From positions 1-64,000 of the forward strand of contig NZ_JAEMHM010000016.1 in assembly GCF_016458275.1 (NCBI RefSeq): a stretch of DNA of 64,000 bases. The letters run 5' to 3'. This document shows positions 42,585-51,158 of the stretch, piece by piece; position 1 is the stretch's first letter; each line of letters opens with the position of its first letter. Under the pieces are notes generated by a model, which made no database searches, was not told the origin of the DNA, and saw only the letters and a program-made list of their open reading frames with translations. The stretch comes from Geomesophilobacter sediminis. GTDB taxonomy: Bacteria; Desulfobacterota; Desulfuromonadia; Geobacterales; Geobacteraceae. The position numbers were made by a program, and so were the translations under genes.

Positions 42585-42993
42585 GGTTGAAGCAGACCAG
42601 ATGGCCGCCGCCCGCCGTAGCCTTGTGCGAAGGCGGGGGGAGGAAAGTCCGGGCTCCGCAGGGCATGGTGCTGGATAACGTCCAGCGGGGGCAACCCCAG
42701 GGATAGTGCCACAGAGAGAAGTCCGCCCGCCAAAACCTCGGCTTCGGCTCTGGCAACGGCAGGTAAGGGTGAAAGGGTGAGGTAAGAGCTCACCGGGTCC
42801 GGCGGTGACGTCGGATGCCAGGTAAACCCCACCAGGAGCAAGACCAAATAGGGGAGCGTTAAGGGCGGCCCGTCCGTGCTCCCGGGTTGGTTGCTTGAGG
42901 CCGTCGGCAACGGCGGTCCTAGATGAATGACCATCGCCCGTCCCCGGGTAACCGGGGCCGGGAACAGAACCCGGCTTACGGGCTGCTTCGACC
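42585..42993 (+). ncRNA. rnpB: RNase P RNA (bacterial type A)
   Basis: The conserved core is clear: GAGGAAAGTCCGGGCTCC (P4 5' half and J3/4, 42651-42668), GGCAACCCCAGGG, ACAGAGAGAAGTCCGCC, and the 3' P4 half ACAGAACCCGGCTTACGG. The ends pair as P1: GGTTGAAGCAG (42585-42595) with CTGCTTCGACC (42983-42993). It cuts tRNA 5' leaders as the catalytic RNA of RNase P. A T-tract (AAATTTTTTC) follows the 3' end. No clear promoter lies in the repeat upstream. Ends are within a few bases. Confidence 0.95.
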
Positions 42994-43023
42994 AAATTTT
43001 TTCTGCGCGGGGGCTTATTCCCC

Positions 43024-43152
43024 GCTCCGCCGTTGTCTCTCCCCTCTCCCCTGGAGGGGGCAGGGGGGCGGAACGTGCCACGAAGGATTTCCTCCGCTCC
43101 AACGGACAACCCCCATCCTCACCCTGTCCCTCTCCTGGAAGGAGAGGGGAGC
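43024..43152. repeat. Long composite intergenic repeat, family A
   Basis: Two inverted copies flank a short centre: TCTCCCCTCTCCCCTGGAGG on the left and CATCCTCACCCTGTCCC, then CTCTCCTGGAAGGAGAGG, on the right. Between them lies GCCACGAAGGATTT (43077-43090), which is repeated exactly at 52291-52304 beside another family A copy. Confidence 0.8.
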
Positions 43153-43175
43153 CAGGAACGGGTGGGCAGTTATGA

Positions 43176-43754
43176 ATGGCTGAATGCTTGAGTGAAAAAG
43201 TGTCAAAGGTAGAACCACGCCGGTCCGCTGGCACCGCCAACGAGCAGCGCGACCCTGCCGCCCCCCAGCGTGACTGGGAGCGCGGCGTGGAGCGGGTGAC
43301 CCGGCACTTCGAGGGGCTCGATCCCGAGCAGCGAAGCGCCGTCGCCGACCTGACCGCGAAACTCAAGAGGGTCAAAGCCCAGATGCAGCAGATCGCGGAG
43401 CAGGGCGACGGTGCCGACCAATGCGCCGACTGCCAGGGCGCCTGCTGCGCCAAGGGGCGCTACCACTTCACCGCGGCAGACCTTTTGGCCTACCTGGTCG
43501 ACGTCGTCCCGCTGTTTGCGCCTCGGTTCGACAACGGGATGTGCCCCTTTCTCGGTGATGCCGGTTGCCTGATCCCCGCGCCGTACCGCCCGTTCAACTG
43601 CATCACCTTCAACTGTGACCGCATCGAGGGCCGGCTTCCCGCACCGGAAGTGGCCCGCTTTTACCAGCTGGAACGGGAGCTGCGCGATCTGTACCGCACG
43701 CTGCGCTCCCGGTTTGACGAATCGTTCATGTCGCGATCGATTCTCGAGCTTTAA
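43176..43754 (+). CDS. YkgJ-family Cys-cluster protein
   Basis: This protein of about 190 residues has the YkgJ/CxxCxxCC cluster: CADCQGACC, then CPFLGDAGCLIPAPYRPFNCITFNC, giving at least seven conserved Cys that would bind zinc or an Fe-S cluster. The N-terminal 80 residues are helical and charged. The start is uncertain: ATG at 43176 lacks a ribosome-binding site, and GTG at 43200 is an in-frame alternative beginning MSKVEPRRS. The upstream region is a repeat. Function of the family is not established. Confidence 0.8.
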   Translation: MAECLSEKVSKVEPRRSAGTANEQRDPAAPQRDWERGVERVTRHFEGLDPEQRSAVADLTAKLKRVKAQMQQIAEQGDGADQCADCQGACCAKGRYHFTAADLLAYLVDVVPLFAPRFDNGMCPFLGDAGCLIPAPYRPFNCITFNCDRIEGRLPAPEVARFYQLERELRDLYRTLRSRFDESFMSRSILEL

Positions 43755-43792
43755 CCGCGTCAACGTAGACGTAGCAACGGAGGATTCACCCG

Positions 43793-44116
43793 ATGGCCAC
43801 CATCAACGACCTGGTGCTCGCCCACATCGATCAGAAGCCCGCTTTCTACGCGAGGATCGAAGACATCACTCCCGACGTGAAGCCGGGGTGGTGGAAGGTG
43901 AAGCTCCTGGTCCTTACCGTTCCGCTCCAGGTCTACACCTGGATTCTCGACGAGAGCCAGGTCAACGGCGCCCCCTTCACCATGGGGGGAACGCCGATCA
44001 TGCTGGAGAAAGTGGTCTCCCCCGAGCCGCCGGTAAAGCCGGTGCCGACCTCGGGAAAGGGTGGGGCCAAAAAGGGGGGGAACGTCGTCTCCCTCTTCGA
44101 CCGGAAGAAATCCTAA
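43793..44116 (+). CDS. Conserved hypothetical small protein
   Basis: This protein of 107 residues begins MATINDLVLAHIDQKPAFYARIEDI and has a compact beta-rich first half (WWKVKLLVLTVPLQVYTWIL), then a Pro/Gly/Lys-rich linker and the end NVVSLFDRKKS. I do not recognise a named family. ACGGAGGATT stands before the ATG, 38 nt after the YkgJ-like gene, so the two probably form one unit ended by a terminator. Confidence 0.75.
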   Translation: MATINDLVLAHIDQKPAFYARIEDITPDVKPGWWKVKLLVLTVPLQVYTWILDESQVNGAPFTMGGTPIMLEKVVSPEPPVKPVPTSGKGGAKKGGNVVSLFDRKKS

Positions 44117-44129
44117 AGCGAGCTGAACC

Positions 44130-44152
44130 GCCCCGGCAACGGGGCTTTTTTT
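44130..44152 (+). terminator. Rho-independent terminator before the dcw cluster
   Basis: A 6-bp GC stem (GCCCCG / CGGGGC) with loop GCAA and seven T residues. Confidence 0.88.
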
Positions 44153-44289
44153 ATGGACATGATTTGCTTCCCCGCGGTTTCATTGTGGTTTTTTCATCAG
44201 GCTTTACCACCTTCTGCCACACCTCCCTCCTTTTTGACTAACCCCTTAAAAAATCACCAAATTACGCGCATCTTCGGGACAGTTTTGCC

Positions 44290-44318
44290 TTGACATCAAT
44301 GTTACCCTGCCGTATAGT
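44290..44318 (+). promoter_or_regulatory. Promoter of the dcw cluster (PmraZ)
   Basis: TTGACA (44290-44295), 17-nt spacer, TATAGT (44313-44318). Transcription should start near 44325, just before the MraZ boxes. Confidence 0.85.
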
Positions 44319-44329
44319 TCGGCGTCAAA

Positions 44330-44359
44330 GTGGTAAATAGTGGTATAAAGTGGCAAGGA
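44330..44359 (+). promoter_or_regulatory. MraZ operator: three direct repeats with 10-bp phasing
   Basis: GTGGTAAATA, GTGGTATAAA and GTGGCAAGGA follow each other at 44330, 44340 and 44350. MraZ is known to bind such phased TGG-type direct repeats near its own promoter and repress the dcw operon. Here they lie between the transcription start and the mraZ start codon. Confidence 0.9.
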
Positions 44360-44373
44360 ATGCCGGGACTGCC

Positions 44374-44856
44374 ATGTTCAGAGGAAAATTCGAGACAACC
44401 ATAGATGCCAAGGGGCGCACCAGTTTACCCGCGAAATTTCGCGAGGTTCTGGCCGAGACCTACGGCGACGACCGCTTCTTCCTCACCAGGTCCAACCCGG
44501 TGCGGCTGGCAGACGGTGCGGTGAGCTATGGCCTCTCGATCTACCCGCACAAGGACTTCCTGGCCCTGGAAGAGAAACTCAAGACCGGCACCGGCCTCGG
44601 TTTGAGCTCCGCCGAACTTGCCGCCGTCAAGCGCACCATCCTAGTCCCCGCCGTCGAATGCACCGCCGACAAGCTGGGCCGGGTGCTCGTGCCCAACGAT
44701 CTGCGCCGCGGCGCGTTTTTGGAGCGCGAGATCCTTTTCGTGGGGATGCTGAACAAGGTGGAGATCTGGAGCCAGGCGGAATGGGAGAAGGTCAGCCGTC
44801 AGGACGAGGAGAACTTCCCGACCGATTCCGCGGCACTTGCCGAGCTGGGGCTGTAG
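44374..44856 (+). CDS. mraZ: Transcriptional regulator MraZ
   Basis: This 160-residue protein has two AbrB-like (SpoVT/MazE-type) half-domains: MFRGKFETTIDAKGRTSLPAKFR at the start and VECTADKLGRVLVPNDLRRGAFLEREILFVGMLNKVEIWSQAEW in the second half. It forms a ring and represses its own operon. The start MFRGKF at 44374 is the family start; an in-frame GTG at 44350 lies within the third operator repeat. It is the first gene of the cell-wall cluster; rsmH begins directly after its stop. Confidence 0.94.
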   Translation: MFRGKFETTIDAKGRTSLPAKFREVLAETYGDDRFFLTRSNPVRLADGAVSYGLSIYPHKDFLALEEKLKTGTGLGLSSAELAAVKRTILVPAVECTADKLGRVLVPNDLRRGAFLEREILFVGMLNKVEIWSQAEWEKVSRQDEENFPTDSAALAELGL

Positions 44857-45795
44857 GTGGAGGACTTCCGGCACATATCGGTCCTTCCCGAAGAGGTGCT
44901 GGCGGCGCTTGCCCCGCATTCCGGCGGGATCTATCTCGACGGGACCCTGGGCGGCGGCGGCCACTCCGGGCTCATCCTCCAGGCCAGTGCGCCGGACGGG
45001 GTGCTGCTCGGCTTTGACCGGGACGCGGCCGCAATCGCCGCGGCGTCGCAACGGCTCGCTCCCTTCGGCGACCGGGCCCGTTTCTTTCACAAGAATTTCG
45101 CCGAGATCGCCGGGGCCCTCGCTGCCGAAGGGATCACCGGAATCGACGGTTTCGTGCTCGACCTGGGGGTCTCCTCCCACCAGCTGGACACCGGGGACCG
45201 GGGCTTCAGTTTCCTGCAGGACGCGCCCCTGGACATGCGGATGAACCCGGAAGAGGGGGAAAGCGCCGCGGACCTGGTGAACACCCTCCCCGAGGGGGAA
45301 CTCACCCGCATCATCGCCGACTACGGCGAGGAGCGCTGGGCCAAAAGGATCGCCTCCTTCATCGTGAAGGCGCGGGCGACCCACCCGATCACCACCACCT
45401 TCGAACTGGTCGACCTGATCAAGGGGGCGATTCCGAGGGCGAAGTGGGAAGAGCGGCTCCACCCGGCGACCCGGACCTTCCAGGGGCTGCGCATCGCGGT
45501 GAACGAGGAACTGAAAAGCCTGGAAGAAGGGCTCGACGCCCTTTTGCCGCTGCTGAAAAAAGGTGGGCGCGGCGCGGTGATCTCCTTCCACTCGCTGGAA
45601 GACCGGATCGTCAAGAACCGCTTCCGCGACGCCGCCACCGGGTGTACCTGTCCCAAGTCGCTGCCGGTCTGCGTCTGCGGGAGGGTGGCGGCATACAAGG
45701 TGCTGACCGGGAAGCCGATTCGTCCGGGCGAGGCGGAAATGGAACGCAACCCCCGTTCCCGCAGTGCGCGGCTTCGGGTCGTGGAAAAGATTTAA
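44857..45795 (+). CDS. rsmH: 16S rRNA (cytosine(1402)-N4)-methyltransferase RsmH
   Basis: This 312-residue SAM-dependent methyltransferase has [13 protein letters not shown], the motif I equivalent [71 protein letters not shown] and [19 protein letters not shown]. It methylates N4 of C1402 in the ribosomal P site. It starts with GTG immediately after the mraZ stop. Confidence 0.97.
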   Translation: MEDFRHISVLPEEVLAALAPHSGGIYLDGTLGGGGHSGLILQASAPDGVLLGFDRDAAAIAAASQRLAPFGDRARFFHKNFAEIAGALAAEGITGIDGFVLDLGVSSHQLDTGDRGFSFLQDAPLDMRMNPEEGESAADLVNTLPEGELTRIIADYGEERWAKRIASFIVKARATHPITTTFELVDLIKGAIPRAKWEERLHPATRTFQGLRIAVNEELKSLEEGLDALLPLLKKGGRGAVISFHSLEDRIVKNRFRDAATGCTCPKSLPVCVCGRVAAYKVLTGKPIRPGEAEMERNPRSRSARLRVVEKI

Positions 45796-45806
45796 GGAGT
45801 CGTGCC

Positions 45807-46148
45807 ATGGGTGTCAGCAAGGTTGCCTGGGGAAAGGTCGCCGCACCGGTAAAAACCAAAGTGGAAGGTGGACAGAGCTGGAACAACGTCCCCTTCGCCT
45901 ATCTGACCGGGGTCATGGTCCTCTTGACCCTGGTCTCGATATTCCACGTCTGGTCCCGGGTCGAGGTGATCGACCTCAACCTGAAGATTTCCGATGCCTC
46001 GCGCCAGTTCAAGGAGGCGCAGCAGGAGAACAAGCGGCTCAAGGTGGAGGTCGCCTCCCTCAAGGCACCGGCCCGCATCGAGGCGCTTGCCAAGGGTGAG
46101 CTGGGGATGGCGCTTCCCACCGACCAGCAGGTTATCGTGGTCCGATGA
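45807..46148 (+). CDS. ftsL: Cell division protein FtsL
   Basis: This 113-residue bitopic protein has a cytoplasmic N-terminus, a membrane helix (about residues 31-50: AYLTGVMVLLTLVSIFHVW), and a periplasmic leucine-zipper-like coiled coil (DLNLKISDASRQFKEAQQENKRLKVEVASL) with the closing LAKGELGM. FtsL weakly conserves sequence, so the call rests on topology and place. It bridges FtsB/FtsQ and FtsWI. AAGGAG precedes the ATG, and it overlaps ftsI by 4 nt. Confidence 0.88.
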   Translation: MGVSKVAWGKVAAPVKTKVEGGQSWNNVPFAYLTGVMVLLTLVSIFHVWSRVEVIDLNLKISDASRQFKEAQQENKRLKVEVASLKAPARIEALAKGELGMALPTDQQVIVVR

Positions 46149-48115
46149 TCGACAAGCCTGAGAAATGGGCCCGGGTGAGGATGCGGCTGGCCGCGGCCCT
46201 CTTCGGCCTTTTCTGCCTCCTGGTATTGGGGCGCTCCTTTTACCTGCAGGTTTTGCAAAAAGACCGCCTGGTAAAGATCGCTGAAAAACAGCACCAGCGG
46301 GTGGTGCCGCTCACCCCGAGCCGCGGCGCCATCTACGACCGGACCGGCGCCCCGCTGGCCGTCTCCATCGAGATGGACTCCTGCTACGCGGAGACCCGGA
46401 ACCTGGAAAACCTCCCCGATGCCGCCGCGAAGCTCGCGCCGCTTTTGGGGACGACCAAGGATCAGCTCGAAGCGAAGCTCAAGGCCAGCAAGAACTTCGT
46501 CTGGCTCGCCCGGCGCATGCCCCCCGAAGCGGCGCAGAAGATCAGGGATCTCGACCTGGACGGCGTCGGCTTCGTCAAGGAGAGCAAGCGCTTCTACCCC
46601 AATTCCGAGGTCGCCGCCCACGTCCTGGGCTTCACCGGCATGGACCCCGGCGGTCTGGAAGGGGTGGAGAAGAAATACGATTCGACGATCCTCGGCAACA
46701 CCGGTTTCCTGGTGACCGAGCGGGACGCCCTGGGGCGTGACGTCGACCAGAAGAAGGGGACCGAGGGAAAAAGCGGCACCAAGGGGAACAACCTCTACCT
46801 CACCCTCGACAAGAACGTGCAGTACATCGCGGAGAAGGAACTCGCCAAGGCGGTGGAGACGAACCAGGCCCGGGCGGGGATCGCGGTGGTGATGGAGCCG
46901 GACACCGGTCGGATCCTGGCGATGGCCAACTACCCGACCTTCAATCCGAACAGCTACTTCAAGTACCAGGGTGGGGCGCTCAGAAACCGCGCCATCTCCG
47001 ACTCCTTCGAGCCGGGTTCCACCTTCAAGATATTCCTGGTCGCATCGGCCCTGGAGAACCGGGTCATCGGGCCGCGCGACTATTTCAACTGCGAGAACGG
47101 CAGCTACAACGTCGGCGGGCGCACCATCCATGACACCCACCGCTACGCCTCGCTGAACGTGCCGCAGATCCTGAAGTACTCCAGCAATATCGGGGCGGCC
47201 AAGATCGGGAGCCGCCTCGGCCCGGAGCGACTCTACCAAGCGCTCACGGGTTTCGGCTTCGGCGACCGGACCGACGTCGACCTCCCCGGCGAGACCGGCG
47301 GCTACCTGCGGCAGCAGTCCAAGTGGTACGGGGTCGACCTGGCCACCATCTCCTTTGGCCAGGGGGTCTCCGCCACGGCCATCCAGATCGCGACGGCGGT
47401 CTCGGCGGTGGCCAACGGCGGCAACCTGATGCGCCCCTACCTGGTGGAAAAGGTCGTCGATGACACCGGCCAGGTGGTGAAGGAGATCGCTCCCCAGGTC
47501 AAGCGTCGGGTGATCTCCCCGGAGACCGCGCGGACGGTGGCCCGGATGTTGGAAGGGGTCGTCGACGAGGGGGGGACCGGGACCAACGCGGCGGTCGAAG
47601 GATACCGGGTTGCGGGCAAGACCGGCACCGCCCAGAAGGTCGATGCCGCCACCCACGGCTACTCGGCAAGCAAGCGGACCGCCTCCTTCGTCGGGTTTGT
47701 TCCGCTGGAGAAACCGCGGCTCACCATCCTCGTCGTGGTGGATGAGCCGAAGACCAGCCCCTACGGCGGGGTGGTCGCGGCACCGGCCTTCAGTGCCATC
47801 GCACAACAGGCCCTTTGCTACCTGAAAGTTCCCCCGGAAAAGGGGATCCGGAAAAAGGTCCAGCAGGGACCGCGGGAGGAGGCGCCCCCCCCGCAGCCGG
47901 TGATGGAAGAGGGAGGGAGTGTCGACGGGGTCGAAACAGGAACTATGCCGAATTTCAGGGGAATGAGCATGCGGCAGGTGCTGCGCGTCATGGAAAAAAG
48001 TGGCCTCAATGTTAAACTCCAGGGCAGCGGCCGGGCCGTGGAGCAGCACCCGCCGCCGGGGAGCCGGATCAGTACCCAGGACCAGGTCTGGGTGCGGTTC
48101 GTCCCGTCCGCTTAA
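46145..48115 (+). CDS. ftsI: Septal peptidoglycan transpeptidase FtsI (class B PBP) with C-terminal PASTA domain
   Basis: This 656-residue protein has one membrane helix (about residues 14-36), a dimerisation domain, and a transpeptidase domain: the SxxK motif in FEPGSTFKIF near residue 290, SSN in YSSNIG near 346, and KTGT in VAGKTGTAQ near 491. After the enzyme domain a linker leads to one PASTA domain (about 595-656: TMPNFRGMSMRQVLRVMEKSGLNVKL ... VWVRFVPSA). PASTA is typical of Gram-positive and SpoVD-like proteins and is also found in Deltaproteobacteria. The enzyme crosslinks septal peptidoglycan with FtsW. It overlaps ftsL by 4 nt. Confidence 0.94.
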   Translation: MIDKPEKWARVRMRLAAALFGLFCLLVLGRSFYLQVLQKDRLVKIAEKQHQRVVPLTPSRGAIYDRTGAPLAVSIEMDSCYAETRNLENLPDAAAKLAPLLGTTKDQLEAKLKASKNFVWLARRMPPEAAQKIRDLDLDGVGFVKESKRFYPNSEVAAHVLGFTGMDPGGLEGVEKKYDSTILGNTGFLVTERDALGRDVDQKKGTEGKSGTKGNNLYLTLDKNVQYIAEKELAKAVETNQARAGIAVVMEPDTGRILAMANYPTFNPNSYFKYQGGALRNRAISDSFEPGSTFKIFLVASALENRVIGPRDYFNCENGSYNVGGRTIHDTHRYASLNVPQILKYSSNIGAAKIGSRLGPERLYQALTGFGFGDRTDVDLPGETGGYLRQQSKWYGVDLATISFGQGVSATAIQIATAVSAVANGGNLMRPYLVEKVVDDTGQVVKEIAPQVKRRVISPETARTVARMLEGVVDEGGTGTNAAVEGYRVAGKTGTAQKVDAATHGYSASKRTASFVGFVPLEKPRLTILVVVDEPKTSPYGGVVAAPAFSAIAQQALCYLKVPPEKGIRKKVQQGPREEAPPPQPVMEEGGSVDGVETGTMPNFRGMSMRQVLRVMEKSGLNVKLQGSGRAVEQHPPPGSRISTQDQVWVRFVPSA

Positions 48116-48130
48116 GTCCAAGGAGGACGC

Positions 48131-49648
48131 ATGCAGTTGAGCGAACTTTTGAGCTGTCTGGACCCGGTCGACGTTCGTGGCGAGCGGCAGCTGGAAATAG
48201 AAGGACTTTACTACGACTCGCGAATGGTGAAGCCCGGCGGTCTCTTCTTTGCCCTGAAGGGGGAGAAGAGCGACGGGCTTGCGTTCGTTGAGGCAGCGGT
48301 TGGTAAGGGGGCGGTCGCCGTCGTGGCGGATCGCCCCTGTGCCGTTGCCGGGGCTACGGTCATCACCGTCGCCGACGGGCGCCGCGCCATGTCGCTTGCC
48401 GCCGACTGCTTCTACGGCAGGCCGACCGCCGGCATCCCGGTCGTGGGGATCACCGGGACCAACGGCAAGACCACCACGACCTACCTGGTCGAGGGGATCC
48501 TCGCCTGCGCCGGCATTCCGGCGGCGGTGCTCGGGACGATCAGCTACCGCTTTGGCGATGAGGCGTTCCCCGCCCCGAACACGACCCCGGAGTCGGTCGA
48601 CCTGCAGCAGACCCTCCGCGCGCTCGCCGACCTCGGGGCGAAGGGGGTGGTGATGGAGGTATCCTCGCATTCCCTGGAGCAGCGCCGGGTCGACGGCTGC
48701 CGCTACGACGTCGCCGTCTTCACCAACCTTACCCGGGACCACCTGGACTACCACGGCGACATGGAAAACTACTTCCAGAGCAAGCTGCGCTTCTTCAGCG
48801 AGCTCCTGGCACCGGACCAGGCCAAGCCGCGCCGCCGCGCGGTGGTCAATCTCGATGATCCCTACGGGTCCCGCTTCGTGGCCGGTTGCACCGTACCCGT
48901 GTTGACCTACGCGATCGACGGCAATGCCGACATCACGGTCGGTACCGTCGATTTCACCGTTGACGGCATCCGCTGCACGCTCAAGACCCCGGCCGGGGAG
49001 ATTTCGCTCAAGTCGGACCTCCTGGGGCGGTTCAACCTTTACAACATTATGGCTGCGGTAGGTGCCGGCATCGCCCTTGAGCTTCCGGTGGAGGCGATCC
49101 GCTGCGGCATCGAAGGGCATAAGAAGGTCCCCGGACGGGTGGAGCGGGTCGACAACGACCGCGACATCACCGTCCTCGTCGACTACGCCCACACCGGCGA
49201 TGCGCTGGAAAACGTGCTCAACATGGTGACCGAGCTGAAGACCGGCCGGATCATCACCGTGTTTGGCTGCGGCGGCGACCGCGACCGCGGCAAGCGCCCG
49301 GTGATGGGTGCGATCGCCGCCCGGATGAGTGACCTGGCGGTGGTGACCTCCGACAACCCGCGCACCGAGGAGCCCCACGCGATCATCGAGGACATCCGCC
49401 GCGGCATCGAGCCGCTCGGCCTCAAGGAGTACGCGCCCGAGGAAATCGCCGACGGCTTCGAAGGAAAGGGGTGGGTCGCCATCGACGACCGTCGCGCCGC
49501 GATCCGCGCCGCGATCCAGGCCGCCCGTTCCGGCGACATCGTCGTCCTGGCCGGCAAAGGCCACGAGGACTACCAGATCCTCGGCACCGTCAAGCACCAC
49601 TTCGACGACCGCGAGGAAGCCGCCGCAGCCCTGGCCGCCAAGCGGTAA
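48131..49648 (+). CDS. murE: UDP-MurNAc-tripeptide synthetase MurE (meso-DAP type)
   Basis: This 505-residue Mur ligase has an N-terminal UDP-binding domain, the P-loop [19 protein letters not shown], the central domain with EVSSHSLEQRRVDG and FTNLTRDHLDYHGDMENYFQSK, and the C-terminal domain with GCGGDRDRGKRPVMG. VTSDNPRTEEPHAI carries the DNPR motif that selects meso-diaminopimelate over lysine. It adds DAP to UDP-MurNAc-L-Ala-D-Glu. AAGGAGG precedes the start, and a family B repeat separates it from murF. Confidence 0.97.
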   Translation: MQLSELLSCLDPVDVRGERQLEIEGLYYDSRMVKPGGLFFALKGEKSDGLAFVEAAVGKGAVAVVADRPCAVAGATVITVADGRRAMSLAADCFYGRPTAGIPVVGITGTNGKTTTTYLVEGILACAGIPAAVLGTISYRFGDEAFPAPNTTPESVDLQQTLRALADLGAKGVVMEVSSHSLEQRRVDGCRYDVAVFTNLTRDHLDYHGDMENYFQSKLRFFSELLAPDQAKPRRRAVVNLDDPYGSRFVAGCTVPVLTYAIDGNADITVGTVDFTVDGIRCTLKTPAGEISLKSDLLGRFNLYNIMAAVGAGIALELPVEAIRCGIEGHKKVPGRVERVDNDRDITVLVDYAHTGDALENVLNMVTELKTGRIITVFGCGGDRDRGKRPVMGAIAARMSDLAVVTSDNPRTEEPHAIIEDIRRGIEPLGLKEYAPEEIADGFEGKGWVAIDDRRAAIRAAIQAARSGDIVVLAGKGHEDYQILGTVKHHFDDREEAAAALAAKR

Positions 49649-49649
49649 G

Positions 49650-49698
49650 GATCTGACCGACCGTCCGATCCGGTCGGATCGGTCCGATCGGTCGGAAA
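49650..49698. repeat. Family B repeat between murE and murF
   Basis: GATCTGACCGACCGTCCGATC, CGGTCGGATCGGTCCGATCGG and TCGG fill most of the 120-nt gap. It is the best copy of family B in the window and could form several alternative hairpins. Confidence 0.8.
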
Positions 49699-49769
49699 TA
49701 CTGCAATGAAACGCACCAACGGCACCGAAAGCCGCCCCAGGCTTTGCACCGTTTTCAAGGATAGACATC

Positions 49770-51158
49770 ATGTTCAGCGTAAGCGACATAGCGCAGGCGA
49801 CCGGCGGGAGGATCATCGGCGATCCCGTCGCCCGGGCGGCCGGCGTTTCCACCGATTCCCGCAAGGTCGGGAAAGGTGAGCTTTTTGTCGCCCTGGTTGG
49901 CGATCGCTTCGACGGCCACGACTTCGTGCCCCAGGTTGCCGGCCAGGGGGGGCGTCTCTTCCTGGTCGAGGAGCGCTGGCTGGGTGCCCATGCCCTGCCC
50001 AACGGCTCTTCCGCCGTCGCCGTCGCCGACACCCTCAAGGCCCTGGGTGACCTGGCCGGCTGGCACCGCCGCCGGTTCCGGATCCCGGTGGTTGCCGTCA
50101 CCGGCAGCAACGGCAAGACCACAACCAAGGAGATGCTCTCCTGCATCATGGCGCTCTCCGGCCAGGGGCTCAAGACCCTGGGGAACCTGAACAACCTGAT
50201 CGGCCTGCCGCTGACCCTGCTCGGGCTCACCCATCGGCACCGCTGGGCGGTCGTGGAACTCGGCATGAGCGCCTTCGGCGAGATCGACCGGCTGGCCGAG
50301 ATCGCCGGTCCCGACGTCGGGATCATCACCAACGCCTTTCCCGCCCACCTGGAAACCTTAGGCAGCGTGGAAGGGGTCGCCAAGGCGAAGGGGGAGCTCT
50401 TCCTGCGCCTGGCGCCGAGGGCCTGGGCGGTTTACAACGTGGACGACCCGCGGATTTCCCGGCTCCCCATCCCGCTGGACGTGCAGAGCCTGAGCTTCGG
50501 CCTGCGCGGTGCGGAGGTGAGCAGCGCCTCGGTCCGGAGCCTGGGGACCAAGGGGGAAAGCTTCACCCTGCGTCTTCCGGACCGGGAAATCCCGGTGAAG
50601 CTCAAGGCCTTCGGCAAGCACAACGTCTACAATGCGCTTGCTGCCGCGGCCGCGGCGCACGCCCTGGGGATTTCCGCCGAGCAGATCCAGCGCGGACTCG
50701 AGGAGTTCGTCCCCTACGACAAGCGTTTCCAGGTCGAGGACGTATCCGGCATTGTCCTGGTCGACGACAGTTACAATGCCAACCCCGCTTCCATGGCGGC
50801 CGGGCTGGGGACCCTGAAGGAGATGGGGATTCCCGGACGGCTTTGCGCCGCACTGGGGGACATGCTGGAACTGGGCGAGGGGAGTGAACTGGCCCACCGC
50901 GACCTGGGCAAGGTGGCCGCGAAGTCGGTCGAGCGTCTCTACCTGATCGGGGCGCAGGCGGAGCAGGTCCGCCGGGGGGCGCTCGAAGGGGGACTCGCTC
51001 CGGAAAACGTGATCCTGGTCCAGGACCACGATGAGCTTTGCAAGGACCTTCTCTCCTGGCTGCGCCAGGGGGATTGCATATTCGTAAAAGGATCGCGGGG
51101 CATGCAGATGGAGCGGGTGGCCCGTGCGGTCCGGGAAGCCTTCGGAGGAACCAACTGA
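49770..51158 (+). CDS. murF: UDP-MurNAc-pentapeptide synthetase MurF
   Basis: This 462-residue Mur ligase has [28 protein letters not shown] (N domain), P-loop [68 protein letters not shown], and [21 protein letters not shown], the MurF-specific C-domain segment. It adds D-Ala-D-Ala (from Ddl) to UDP-MurNAc-tripeptide. Its TGA overlaps the mraY ATG by 1 nt. Confidence 0.97.
   Translation: MFSVSDIAQATGGRIIGDPVARAAGVSTDSRKVGKGELFVALVGDRFDGHDFVPQVAGQGGRLFLVEERWLGAHALPNGSSAVAVADTLKALGDLAGWHRRRFRIPVVAVTGSNGKTTTKEMLSCIMALSGQGLKTLGNLNNLIGLPLTLLGLTHRHRWAVVELGMSAFGEIDRLAEIAGPDVGIITNAFPAHLETLGSVEGVAKAKGELFLRLAPRAWAVYNVDDPRISRLPIPLDVQSLSFGLRGAEVSSASVRSLGTKGESFTLRLPDREIPVKLKAFGKHNVYNALAAAAAAHALGISAEQIQRGLEEFVPYDKRFQVEDVSGIVLVDDSYNANPASMAAGLGTLKEMGIPGRLCAALGDMLELGEGSELAHRDLGKVAAKSVERLYLIGAQAEQVRRGALEGGLAPENVILVQDHDELCKDLLSWLRQGDCIFVKGSRGMQMERVARAVREAFGGTN

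Noticed and set aside
45899-50383. A 1494-codon open frame on the minus strand across ftsL, ftsI, murE and murF
   Set aside because: It is antisense to four clearly conserved genes. High GC leaves the complementary frame free of stops. Its translation is low-complexity (Arg, Gly, His, Asp) with no domain.
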